Below are positions 54,380-62,361 of a stretch of 64,000 bases of DNA, in pieces. The stretch's first letter is position 1. Every line of letters starts with the position of its first letter. Source of the stretch: Pseudomonas bananamidigenes (GTDB lineage Bacteria; Pseudomonadota; Gammaproteobacteria; Pseudomonadales; Pseudomonadaceae); contig NZ_LRUN01000051.1 of NCBI RefSeq assembly GCF_001679645.1, forward strand, positions 1-64,000. The letters run 5' to 3'. The position numbers were made by a program, and so were the translations under genes. A model generated the notes under the pieces. The model was not told the origin of the DNA. It searched no databases and was given only the letters and a program-made list of their open reading frames with translations.

Positions 54380-54781
54380 TTAGAGCAGTGCGGTTCTAAA
54401 AGTCGGACTGACCATCAGCAACAGCGAGCACACCAGGCCGACCAGCCACACCAGACTGCGCAGCTTGGGGATATCCGCGAGGTAAAACCACAAATAGAGA
54501 ATTCGGGCGATCACGAAGATGATCGCCAGGGTATCGATCAGCCAACCCACTGTCTGAGTGGTATGCGCCATCAGCACACCCACCGCAAACAGAATGAATG
54601 CTTCGATGCTGTTCTGATGCGCCGCCAGTGCCCGGGCTCCGTAACCGGTAAGCTGCGCCTGCTGCTGACGCGGCAGATGGTTGTTGTAACCGCCCTGCTC
54701 TTTCATGGCCTTGCCCACCGGCATGCGCGCCACGTAAATCAACAACGCACTGATAAACACACACCAGAACGGAATACTCAT
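54380..54781 (-). CDS. MAPEG-family membrane protein
   Basis: The product has 133 residues and four membrane helices. The sequence RQQQAQLTGYGARALAAHQNSIEAF is the MAPEG signature with the conserved Arg-Ala-X-X-Asn-X-Glu core. Eukaryotic relatives use glutathione to modify eicosanoids or drugs; bacterial members may have glutathione transferase or peroxidase activity. Its ATG abuts the stop of the DUF599 gene, indicating one operon. Confidence 0.85.
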   Translation of the reverse strand: MSIPFWCVFISALLIYVARMPVGKAMKEQGGYNNHLPRQQQAQLTGYGARALAAHQNSIEAFILFAVGVLMAHTTQTVGWLIDTLAIIFVIARILYLWFYLADIPKLRSLVWLVGLVCSLLLMVSPTFRTALL

Positions 54782-55519
54782 TCAAGCAGCCTCTTTGATC
54801 GTCTCGGGCAACGGCGCCTCTGTAGGGGTATAGACCATTACATCAAGCACGTCGGAGTGAAACTCGCGGCGATACAACACCAGCACCACCCCCGCACTCA
54901 TCAGCATGAACAGCCATGGGCTGACGAACCAGGCCAGCATGCTCATGCCGAAGTAATAGGAGCGCAGACCGAAGTTGAACTGGTTGGCTGCCATCGAAAT
55001 CACCCGCGCCGCCCGGGAAGCGAACGCCCTGCGCTCCTGTTCGGAAACCTGACGCTCGCCGATCATCGGCGCCGAGCCCACCAGAACCGCCGCAAAGTTG
55101 TACTGACGCATGCACCAGCTGAACGTGAAGAAGGCATAGACGAATACCAGCGCCAGGCACAGCAACTTGATCTCGGACATTCCCTGAGAGGCCTGTTGCA
55201 CCATGGGGATGTCTGCCAGCAATGACACTGCACGTTCGGAGGCACCGAGCACAGTCAGGATGCCGGCCAGGATGATCAGGGTGCTGGAAGCGAAGAACGA
55301 GGCGTTGCGTTCGAGGTTGCCGATCACGCTGGCATCGGCGATGCGGTTGTCACGCAGCAGCATGCGACGCATCCAGTCTTCGCGGTAAAGGTGCAACACG
55401 CTGGCCAGGCACGCGGTGTCACGGGCCTTCCAGGTGGCATAACGGGTGTAACCGCCCCAGCAGATGACAAACCAGAGCGCGGCCAGCAGGTGGATCAGGT
55501 TGGTTTGGATGAACGACAT
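54782..55519 (-). CDS. DUF599 family membrane protein
   Basis: The product has 245 residues and about four membrane helices. It begins MSFIQTNLIHLLAALWFVIC and contains RDNRIADASVIGNLERNASFFASSTLIILAG and RAARVISMAANQFNFGLRSYYFG, typical of DUF599. No activity is known for the family. The start is preceded by a modest GGGAATTG. It is directly followed by the MAPEG gene without any gap. Confidence 0.85.
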   Translation of the reverse strand: MSFIQTNLIHLLAALWFVICWGGYTRYATWKARDTACLASVLHLYREDWMRRMLLRDNRIADASVIGNLERNASFFASSTLIILAGILTVLGASERAVSLLADIPMVQQASQGMSEIKLLCLALVFVYAFFTFSWCMRQYNFAAVLVGSAPMIGERQVSEQERRAFASRAARVISMAANQFNFGLRSYYFGMSMLAWFVSPWLFMLMSAGVVLVLYRREFHSDVLDVMVYTPTEAPLPETIKEAA

Positions 55520-55591
55520 GCAATTCCCTGTGTTGAAGATTTCGGCTTCCCTTCGACGTTAGCCGAAAGGAAAAGACACTGCCTGACGCCC

Positions 55592-55628
55592 ATAAAAAAT
55601 GCCCCATATCGATTGATAGGGGGCATTT
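55592..55628 (-). terminator. Terminator of brnQ
   Basis: On the minus strand AAATGCCCC pairs with GGGGCATTT, extended by partly complementary A/T pairs in the loop, and is followed by six T. It lies between brnQ and DUF599. Confidence 0.85.
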
Positions 55629-55668
55629 CTGTTTAATCGCAGGCTCCGCTTGTGGCGGGCCGGCCATC

Positions 55669-56982
55669 TCAGGCCAGGGCTTCGGCGCGCTTGCCCAGCA
55701 AGCGGTCACAAACCACCGCGACCACCAGCGTCATCACGCATGGCACCAGCCACGCCAGGCCCTGCTCGCTCAGCGGCAGGTGGGACAGTTGCGACGGCAT
55801 CCAGTCAGCCAGACCGGCGCCCTTCAAGGCGTCGATGGTGCCGAACACGAACGACACCAACATCACCGGCCCCATGATGCGGCTCTGCTCATGCCAGAAC
55901 GCGGCACAGAAGCTCAGGGCCACCAGCACGATGCAAGGCGGATAGATCGCGGTCAGTACCGGAATCGAGAAGGCGATCAGCTTGGTCAGGCCCAGATTGG
56001 ACACCAGCAGCGAAAACGCCGCGAGGATGACGACCAGGGTCTTGTAGGACAGCGGCACTACGCGGCTGAAGTATTCGGCACAGGCACAGGTCAGGCCGAC
56101 CGCTGTCACCAGACACGCCAGGGAAATCAGCACTGCGAGGAAACCGCTGCCCAGGGAACCGAAGGTATGTTGCACATAAGCGTGCAGCACCGCCGCGCCG
56201 TTGGTAGCGCCAGCCGCGACTTCATGGCTGCCGGAACCCAGACGGAACAGGCTGACGTACACCAGCGCCAGACCGACACCGGCGATCAGCCCGGCGATGA
56301 TCGCGTAACGGGTGATCAGCGCAGGCGATTCAACGCCACGGGAACGGATTGCGTTGACGATGACAATGCCGAACACCAGCGCACCCAGGGTATCCATGGT
56401 CAGGTAACCATTGATGAAACCTTGAGAGAACGGCGCGGCGACGTATTCCGGAGTGGCGACGCCGATATCACCGGCCGGCAGCGCGAAGGCAGCGATACCG
56501 AGCACCGCCAGAGCGATGATCTTCAACGGCGCGAGGAAACGCCCTACGGTATCCAGCAGGCGGCCCGGATAGAGCGAAATGAAGAACACCAGCAGGAAGT
56601 ACGCTGTGCTGTAGAGGAACAATGCCAGCGGGCTCTCGCCGGTCAGCGGCGCCAGGCCCACTTCAAAGGACACGGTCGCCGTGCGCGGCGTGGCGAACAA
56701 CGGGCCGACCGCCAGATAACAAGCTGCGGCCAGCACACCCCCGGCAATCTTGCCGATCGGCGTGCTCAAGGCATCCATCGCCCCGCCGACCTTGGCCAGC
56801 GCGACAACGGTGATCACCGGCAGACCGACCGCCGTGATCAGGAAGCCCAGCGCCGCCATCCAGACGTTGGGGCCGGACTGCAAACCGACGATAGGCGGGA
56901 AAATGATGTTGCCGGCCCCGACGAACAGGGCGAAGGTCATAAAACCAAGTGCCAGGATGTCCTGACCTTTCAAAACTTTCAT
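55669..56982 (-). CDS. brnQ: Branched-chain amino acid carrier (LIVCS family)
   Basis: The product has 437 residues and twelve membrane helices. The N-terminus DILALGFMTFALFVGAGNIIFPP is the LIVCS signature. It imports leucine, isoleucine and valine with a cation, Na+ in Pseudomonas. Other matching segments are GYLTMDTLGALVFGIVIVNAIRSRG and EYFSRVVPLSYKTLVV. The ribosome site is weak. It is a single gene. Confidence 0.94.
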   Translation of the reverse strand: MKVLKGQDILALGFMTFALFVGAGNIIFPPIVGLQSGPNVWMAALGFLITAVGLPVITVVALAKVGGAMDALSTPIGKIAGGVLAAACYLAVGPLFATPRTATVSFEVGLAPLTGESPLALFLYSTAYFLLVFFISLYPGRLLDTVGRFLAPLKIIALAVLGIAAFALPAGDIGVATPEYVAAPFSQGFINGYLTMDTLGALVFGIVIVNAIRSRGVESPALITRYAIIAGLIAGVGLALVYVSLFRLGSGSHEVAAGATNGAAVLHAYVQHTFGSLGSGFLAVLISLACLVTAVGLTCACAEYFSRVVPLSYKTLVVILAAFSLLVSNLGLTKLIAFSIPVLTAIYPPCIVLVALSFCAAFWHEQSRIMGPVMLVSFVFGTIDALKGAGLADWMPSQLSHLPLSEQGLAWLVPCVMTLVVAVVCDRLLGKRAEALA

Positions 56983-57173
56983 TAAGGAAATACCACACTA
57001 CTGAATCGGAATTTAGAGGGGGATTTCCCTGTGGGGTTAGGGAAATGCTGTCAATCCGTATGGGACTGACCCGTTTAGCGCGTTGCATGCCTTGTGGGCG
57101 GCAGACGCAAAAATGGCTGCTAGCCTAACGAATTTGTCTGACAAACGCACTGTTTGAGGGCGAACTATCCGAT

Positions 57174-57199
57174 ACGCGACGTGTCTGTGTCGCGTTTTT
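57174..57199 (+). terminator. Orphan terminator-like hairpin
   Basis: ACGCGAC pairs with GTCGCGT across an eight-base loop and is followed by TTTT on the plus strand. No plus-strand gene precedes it, which suggests a small RNA ending here. Confidence 0.6.
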
Positions 57200-57257
57200 G
57201 CATGTAATTGGACAGGTGCCTATAAATCGCCATCGTCAAATCCAGGACTGGAAACGA

Positions 57258-57283
57258 CAAAGGCCACCCGAAGGTGGCCTTTG
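57258..57283. terminator. Terminator of the suc operon
   Basis: CAAAGGCCACC pairs with GGTGGCCTTTG around CGAA. It lies 28 bases after the sucD stop on the minus strand. Confidence 0.88.
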
Positions 57284-57310
57284 TTGCTGGAGCAAAAAGT
57301 CAGCCGAAGC

Positions 57311-58195
57311 TTACTTCTTCACTTCCCAGCCAGTCAGCTCGGCCAGGGCCTTGCCGATGTCTGCCAGCGAACGCACGGTTTTTACGCCTGCGTCTTGCAG
57401 CGCAGCGAATTTCTCGTCTGCAGTGCCTTTGCCGCCGGAGATGATTGCACCCGCATGGCCCATGCGCTTGCCCGGAGGAGCAGTCACACCAGCGATGTAG
57501 GAAACAACCGGCTTGGTCACGTTGGCCTTGATGTAGGCAGCCGCTTCTTCTTCAGCCGAACCGCCGATCTCGCCGATCATTACGATCGCTTCGGTCTTCG
57601 GGTCTTCCTGGAACAGCTTCAGGATGTCGATGAAGTTCGAACCCGGGATCGGGTCACCGCCGATGCCGACGCAAGTCGACTGACCGAAACCGGCGTCAGT
57701 GGTCTGCTTCACGGCTTCGTAGGTCAGGGTGCCGGAACGGGAAACGATACCGACCTTGCCTGGCAAGTGGATGTGGCCTGGCATGATGCCGATCTTGCAC
57801 TCGCCCGGAGTGATCACGCCTGGGCAGTTAGGGCCGATCAGGGTCACGCCCAGCTCGTCGCACTTGACCTTCGCGTCCAGCATGTCCAGGGTAGGAATGC
57901 CTTCGGTGATGCAGACGATCAGCTTGATGCCGCCGAAAGCTGCTTCCAGGATCGAGTCCTTGCAGAAAGGAGCCGGAACGTAGATCACGCTGGCGGTGGC
58001 GCCAGTGGCGGCTACGGCTTCTTTCACGGTGTTGAACACAGGCAGGTTCAGGTGAGTGGTGCCACCCTTGCCTGGAGTCACGCCGCCAACCATTTTGGTG
58101 CCGTAGGCAATGGCTTGTTCGGAGTGGAAAGTACCCTGCGCGCCGGTGAAGCCCTGGCAGATGACTTTGGTGTCTTTATTGATCAGGACGCTCAT
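57311..58195 (-). CDS. sucD: Succinyl-CoA ligase, alpha subunit
   Basis: The product has 294 residues. KVICQGFTGAQGTFHSEQAI is the CoA-binding Rossmann start; GIVSRSGTLTYEAVKQTT and GIGGDPIPGSNFID follow. The phosphohistidine is in the KRMGHAGAII segment. With SucC it converts succinyl-CoA to succinate with ATP formation. Its ATG overlaps the sucC TAA (TAATG), so the two subunits are translated by coupling. It is the last gene of the TCA operon. Confidence 0.97.
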   Translation of the reverse strand: MSVLINKDTKVICQGFTGAQGTFHSEQAIAYGTKMVGGVTPGKGGTTHLNLPVFNTVKEAVAATGATASVIYVPAPFCKDSILEAAFGGIKLIVCITEGIPTLDMLDAKVKCDELGVTLIGPNCPGVITPGECKIGIMPGHIHLPGKVGIVSRSGTLTYEAVKQTTDAGFGQSTCVGIGGDPIPGSNFIDILKLFQEDPKTEAIVMIGEIGGSAEEEAAAYIKANVTKPVVSYIAGVTAPPGKRMGHAGAIISGGKGTADEKFAALQDAGVKTVRSLADIGKALAELTGWEVKK

Positions 58196-59361
58196 TACTT
58201 GCCCTCCGCAGCTTTAACGACTTGTTGAGCAGCGTCGGTCAGGCTGGTAGCAGCGATGATGTTCAAACCGCTTTCTGCCAGTACTTTAGCGCCCAGTTCA
58301 GCGTTGTTGCCTTCAAGACGAACAACAACCGGGATTTTCACGCCGACTTCTTTCACTGCACCGATGATGCCTTCGGCAATCATGTCGCAACGAACGATGC
58401 CGCCGAAGATGTTGACCAGTACTGCAGCGACATTGCTGTCGGACAGAATGATCTTGAATGCTTCGGTCACGCGCTCTTTGGTAGCACCACCACCTACGTC
58501 GAGGAAGTTGGCTGGCTTGCCGCCGTGCAGGTTGACGATGTCCATGGTACCCATGGCCAGGCCGGCACCGTTCACCATGCAGCCGATGTTGCCTTCCAGC
58601 GCCACGTAGTTCAGTTCGAACTTGGCAGCGTGCGCTTCGCGCGGATCGTCCTGGGACGGATCGTGGAAAGTCTTCAGCTTAGGCTGACGGTACATGGCGT
58701 TGGCGTCGATGTTGATCTTGGCGTCCAGGCAGTGCAGATCGCCGTCAGCCTTGATCACCAGCGGGTTCACTTCCAGCAGGGCCAGGTCGTGATCCTTGAA
58801 CAGCTTGGCCAGACCTACGAAGATCTTGGCGAACTGGGCAACCTGCTTGCCTTCCAGACCCAGCTGGAATGCCAGCTCGCGACCCTGGAACGGCTGAGCG
58901 CCAACCAGTGGATCGATGGTGGCTTTCAGAATTTTTTCTGGAGTGTCGTGAGCGATTTTCTCGATGTCCACGCCACCTTCGGTGGAAGCCATGAACACGA
59001 TGCGACGGCTCGAACGGTCAACGACAGCGCCCAGGTACAGCTCTTTAGCGATATCAGTGCACGATTCAACCAGGATCTTGGTGACTGGCTGGCCATTGGC
59101 GTCAGTCTGGTAAGTCACCAGACGCTTGCCCAGCCACTGCTGTGCGAAGGCCTTGGCGTCTTCTTTGCTGCGAACCAGCTTTACGCCGCCCGCTTTACCG
59201 CGACCACCGGCGTGGACCTGGGCTTTGACAACCCACTCGTTGCCGCCGATTTTGTCGCAAGCTTCTGCTGCTGCTTCCGGGGTGTCTACTGCGAAACCAG
59301 TGGAAACTGGCAGGCCGTATTCAGCGAACAGCTGCTTACCCTGATACTCGTGAAGATTCAT
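58195..59361 (-). CDS. sucC: Succinyl-CoA ligase, beta subunit
   Basis: The product has 388 residues, standard for SucC. It starts MNLHEYQGKQLFAEYGLPV, then the ATP-grasp region with VVKAQVHAGGRGKAGGVKL and a C-terminal part with MVNGAGLAMGTMDIV and LVNIFGGIVRCDMIAEG. It binds nucleotide and succinate. A longer open frame upstream lies in the intergenic region and is not used. It lies 201 bp downstream of lpdG. Confidence 0.97.
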   Translation of the reverse strand: MNLHEYQGKQLFAEYGLPVSTGFAVDTPEAAAEACDKIGGNEWVVKAQVHAGGRGKAGGVKLVRSKEDAKAFAQQWLGKRLVTYQTDANGQPVTKILVESCTDIAKELYLGAVVDRSSRRIVFMASTEGGVDIEKIAHDTPEKILKATIDPLVGAQPFQGRELAFQLGLEGKQVAQFAKIFVGLAKLFKDHDLALLEVNPLVIKADGDLHCLDAKINIDANAMYRQPKLKTFHDPSQDDPREAHAAKFELNYVALEGNIGCMVNGAGLAMGTMDIVNLHGGKPANFLDVGGGATKERVTEAFKIILSDSNVAAVLVNIFGGIVRCDMIAEGIIGAVKEVGVKIPVVVRLEGNNAELGAKVLAESGLNIIAATSLTDAAQQVVKAAEGK

Positions 59362-59562
59362 GCTTTTTACCGTCTTCGTTAGGTACTGCGCATTCGGCGC
59401 TGCGCTCTTGATGAGTGCCGCGCCACCTGTGACTGCTGCTTGCGCAGCCTTTCCGGACACCCGGTGCAGCTACGCAAGACTGCGTCCAGCGGACATTCCG
59501 CGGTGAGTCTTGCACGCAAGGCTCACGACGGGCCGTACCGCCGTGGTTTCTTATTGTGTGTC

Positions 59563-60999
59563 TTAACGCTTCTTGCGGTTGGCAACGTGGATGGCGCCGC
59601 CATTCACGGCCAGAGCAGCTTCGTGCAAGGCTTCGGACAGGGTCGGATGGGAGAAGACCATCATGCCCAGATCTTCAGCGCTGGTGCCGAATTCCATACC
59701 GATCGCGCCCTGCTGAACCAGTTCTGCAGCGCTCGGGCCAATCACGTGCACGCCCAATACGCGGTCAGTCTTGGCATCGGCGATGACCTTGACGAAACCA
59801 CCGGTATCGTTGGCGGCCATGGCGCGGCCGGATGCTGCGAACGGGAAGGTGCCGACGTTAACTTCAACGCCTTCAGCTTTCAAGGCCTGCTCGGTTTTAC
59901 CGACCCATGCGATTTCCGGGTGAGTATAAATAACCGAAGGGATCAGGTCATAGTTCATCTGGGCCTTGTGACCCTTGATGCGCTCGACAACCATGATGCC
60001 CTCTTCCGAGGCCTTGTGCGCCAGCATCATGCCGCGAACCACGTCACCGATGGCGTAAACGCCCGGTACGGTGGTGGCGCAGTGATCGTCAACGTGCACG
60101 AAACCGCGCTCGTCCAGGGTCACGCCGCTGTCGGCAGCCAGCAGATCAGTGGTCACCGGACGGCGACCAACGGCTACGATCAGCTTGTCGAAAACGATTT
60201 TCTGTTCGCCGTTGGCATCGGTGTAGCTGACTTCGACTTCGTCGCCGTTCACTTTGGAACCGGTTACGCGGGCGCCCAGCTTGATGTCCAGACCCTGCTT
60301 GGTCAGGGTTTTCAGCGCTTCCTTGGAAACAGCGGTGTCCGCTGCCATCAGGAAGGTGTCCAGGGCTTCCAGGACAGTCACCTGTGCACCCAGACGCGAC
60401 CATACCGAACCCAGTTCCAGACCGATCACACCAGCGCCGATCACGCCCAGACGTTTAGGAACGGCCTGGAATTCCAGAGCACCGGTCGAATCGACGATGA
60501 CTTTCTGATCAACCGGAGCCGGTGGAATGTCGATCGGGCGCGAACCTGGAGCCAGGATGACGTTTTCGGCTTCGATGACTTCAACCGAACCGTCCGGCTT
60601 GGTGACTTCGACTTTCTTGCCGGCCAGCAGTTTGCCGTGGCCCTGGATCGAAGTGACGCCGTTGGCCTTGAACAGGGTGGCAACGCCGCCAGTCAGGTTT
60701 TTGACGATGCCGGCCTTGCGGCCAACCATCGCTGGGACGTCCATTTTGACTTCGCCAGTCGAGATGCCGTGAACGTTGAAGCTTTCTTTGGCTTCCTTGT
60801 ATTTCCAGGAGCTGTCCAGCAGCGCCTTGGACGGAATGCAGCCTACGTTCAGGCAGGTACCGCCCAGGGCTTGCTTGCCTTCGGCATCGGTGTACTTCTC
60901 GATGCAGGCAGTGCTCAGACCGAGTTGCGCGGCCTTGATGGCAGCTACGTAGCCGCCAGGGCCGGCACCGATCACTACTACGTCAAATTTCTGCGACAT
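59563..60999 (-). CDS. lpdG: Dihydrolipoamide dehydrogenase (E3 of 2-oxoglutarate dehydrogenase)
   Basis: The product has 478 residues. FAD-binding GAGPGGYVAAIKAAQ (11-25) is followed by the redox disulfide GGTCLNVGCIPSK (Cys49, Cys54), the NAD motif GAGVIGLELGSVWSRLG and FAD-binding YAIGDVVRG; the C-terminus has HPTLSEALHEAAL with the catalytic His-Glu. It re-oxidises the lipoyl groups of SucB. In Pseudomonas this is the Lpd-Glc isoform in the TCA operon. A 96-bp spacer with an inverted repeat separates it from sucB. Confidence 0.97.
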   Translation of the reverse strand: MSQKFDVVVIGAGPGGYVAAIKAAQLGLSTACIEKYTDAEGKQALGGTCLNVGCIPSKALLDSSWKYKEAKESFNVHGISTGEVKMDVPAMVGRKAGIVKNLTGGVATLFKANGVTSIQGHGKLLAGKKVEVTKPDGSVEVIEAENVILAPGSRPIDIPPAPVDQKVIVDSTGALEFQAVPKRLGVIGAGVIGLELGSVWSRLGAQVTVLEALDTFLMAADTAVSKEALKTLTKQGLDIKLGARVTGSKVNGDEVEVSYTDANGEQKIVFDKLIVAVGRRPVTTDLLAADSGVTLDERGFVHVDDHCATTVPGVYAIGDVVRGMMLAHKASEEGIMVVERIKGHKAQMNYDLIPSVIYTHPEIAWVGKTEQALKAEGVEVNVGTFPFAASGRAMAANDTGGFVKVIADAKTDRVLGVHVIGPSAAELVQQGAIGMEFGTSAEDLGMMVFSHPTLSEALHEAALAVNGGAIHVANRKKR

Positions 61000-61020
61000 T
61001 CAAAAATCCTCTTTAGCGAA

Positions 61021-61075
61021 AAGCTTCAAGCCGCAAGCCACAAGCCAAGCTGCCTTTACTTGCAGCTTGAAGCTT
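61021..61075. repeat. Intergenic inverted repeat between sucB and lpdG
   Basis: AAGCTTCAAGCCGCAAG (61021-61037) is the inverse, with one mismatch, of CTTGCAGCTTGAAGCTT (61059-61075). This AAGCTTCAAG/CTTGAAGCTT type is a dispersed Pseudomonas intergenic repeat. In the operon mRNA it would form a 17-pair hairpin. Confidence 0.8.
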
Positions 61076-61095
61076 GCAGCTCGCAACTGCTTCTA

Positions 61096-62319
61096 TCAGA
61101 TATCCAGCAACAGACGAGCCGGATCTTCCAGCAGGTTCTTGATGGTCACCAGGAAAGTCACAGCTTCTTTGCCATCGATCAGACGGTGATCGTAGGACAG
61201 TGCCAGGTACATCATCGGACGGATAACGACCTGACCGTTGATGGCCATCGGACGCTGGATGATGTTGTGCATGCCCAGAATCGCTGCCTGCGGCGGGTTG
61301 ACGATCGGGGTCGACATCATCGAACCGAAGGTACCACCGTTGGTGATGGTGAAAGTACCGCCGGTCATTTCGTCCATCGACAGTTTGCCGTCACGGGCCT
61401 TTTTGCCGAAGGTGGCGATGCCGCCTTCGATTTCAGCCAGGCTCATGTGTTCGGCGTTACGCAGAACCGGAACCACCAGGCCACGGTCGCTGGAAACAGC
61501 AACGCCGATGTCGGCATAACCGTGGTAAACGATGTCGTTGCCGTCGATCGAAGCGTTGACCGCCGGGAAGCGTTTCAGCGCTTCGGTGGCAGCTTTCACG
61601 AAGAACGACATGAAGCCCAGGCGCACGCCGTTGTGGGACTTCTCGAACAGGTCCTTGTACTTCGAACGCAGGGCCATGACTTCGGTCATGTCGACTTCGT
61701 TGAAAGTGGTCAGCATCGCCATGTTGGACTGGGCTTCTACCAGACGCTTGGCAACGGTGGCACGAACACGGGTCATCGGAACGCGCTTCTCGATGCGGTC
61801 GCCAGCAGCGAACACAGGAGCGGCAGCGGCCGGGGCAGCAGCCTTGGCAGGCGCGGCAGCCGGAGCGGCTTTCTTGGCTTCAACAGCGGCAACCACGTCT
61901 TCCTTGGTCACACGGCCGTCTTTGCCGGTGCCTTTTACGGAAGCCAGGTTGATGCCGTTTTCTTCGGCCAGCTTGCGAGCGGCCGGAGCAGCGATCGCAT
62001 CTTCGTCAGCGCCGGCAGCAGCCGGGGCAGCGGCAGCAGCGGCCGGAGCAGCAGCGGCAGCCGGAGCAGCGGCTGCAGCGCCGCCTTCAACGATGGAGCC
62101 CAGGACTTCGTCGGACAGGACGGTATCGCCCTCGCCCTTGACGATTGCACCCAGTACGCCGTCGGCGGTGGCCAGCACTTCTAGGACGACCTTGTCGGTT
62201 TCGATGTCGACGATCAGTTCGTCACGCTTGACGGCGTCGCCCGGTTGCTTGTGCCAGGTGGCAACGGTGCCATCGGCAACCGATTCCGGGAAAGTGGGGG
62301 CTTTGATCTCGATAGCCAT
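61096..62319 (-). CDS. sucB: Dihydrolipoyl succinyltransferase (E2)
   Basis: The product has 407 residues. The lipoyl domain carries the lipoylated Lys43 in VDIETDKVVLEVLA. A long Ala/Pro linker (about 82-105) follows, then the E3-binding domain (APAARKLAEENGINLASVKGTG), a second Ala/Pro linker, and the catalytic domain with SYDHRLIDGKEAVTFL, whose His and Asp form the active site. It is the core of the 2-oxoglutarate dehydrogenase complex. GGAACC precedes the ATG. It follows sucA with a 42-bp gap. Confidence 0.97.
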   Translation of the reverse strand: MAIEIKAPTFPESVADGTVATWHKQPGDAVKRDELIVDIETDKVVLEVLATADGVLGAIVKGEGDTVLSDEVLGSIVEGGAAAAAPAAAAAPAAAAAAPAAAGADEDAIAAPAARKLAEENGINLASVKGTGKDGRVTKEDVVAAVEAKKAAPAAAPAKAAAPAAAAPVFAAGDRIEKRVPMTRVRATVAKRLVEAQSNMAMLTTFNEVDMTEVMALRSKYKDLFEKSHNGVRLGFMSFFVKAATEALKRFPAVNASIDGNDIVYHGYADIGVAVSSDRGLVVPVLRNAEHMSLAEIEGGIATFGKKARDGKLSMDEMTGGTFTITNGGTFGSMMSTPIVNPPQAAILGMHNIIQRPMAINGQVVIRPMMYLALSYDHRLIDGKEAVTFLVTIKNLLEDPARLLLDI

Positions 62320-62361
62320 TGTCTGTGGTTCCTTAAATTCGGTTTCAGGTGCGCGAAGGCG

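Larger units (their letters stand above)
56983..57310. other. Intergenic region between brnQ and sucD
   Basis: It holds the brnQ promoter region, a plus-strand terminator-like hairpin (57174-57199) and the sucD terminator (57258-57283). No protein gene is seen. A short palindrome TTTGTC/GACAAA is at about 57133-57145. Confidence 0.5.

Noticed and set aside
62020..62090. Tandem repeat array
   Set aside because: The GCAGC/CCGGAGCAGC repeats code for the Ala/Pro linker of SucB.
59440..62184. 914-residue plus-strand open frame over lpdG and sucB
   Set aside because: It is antisense to two certain TCA-cycle genes; the composition is typical of the complementary strand of GC-rich coding DNA.
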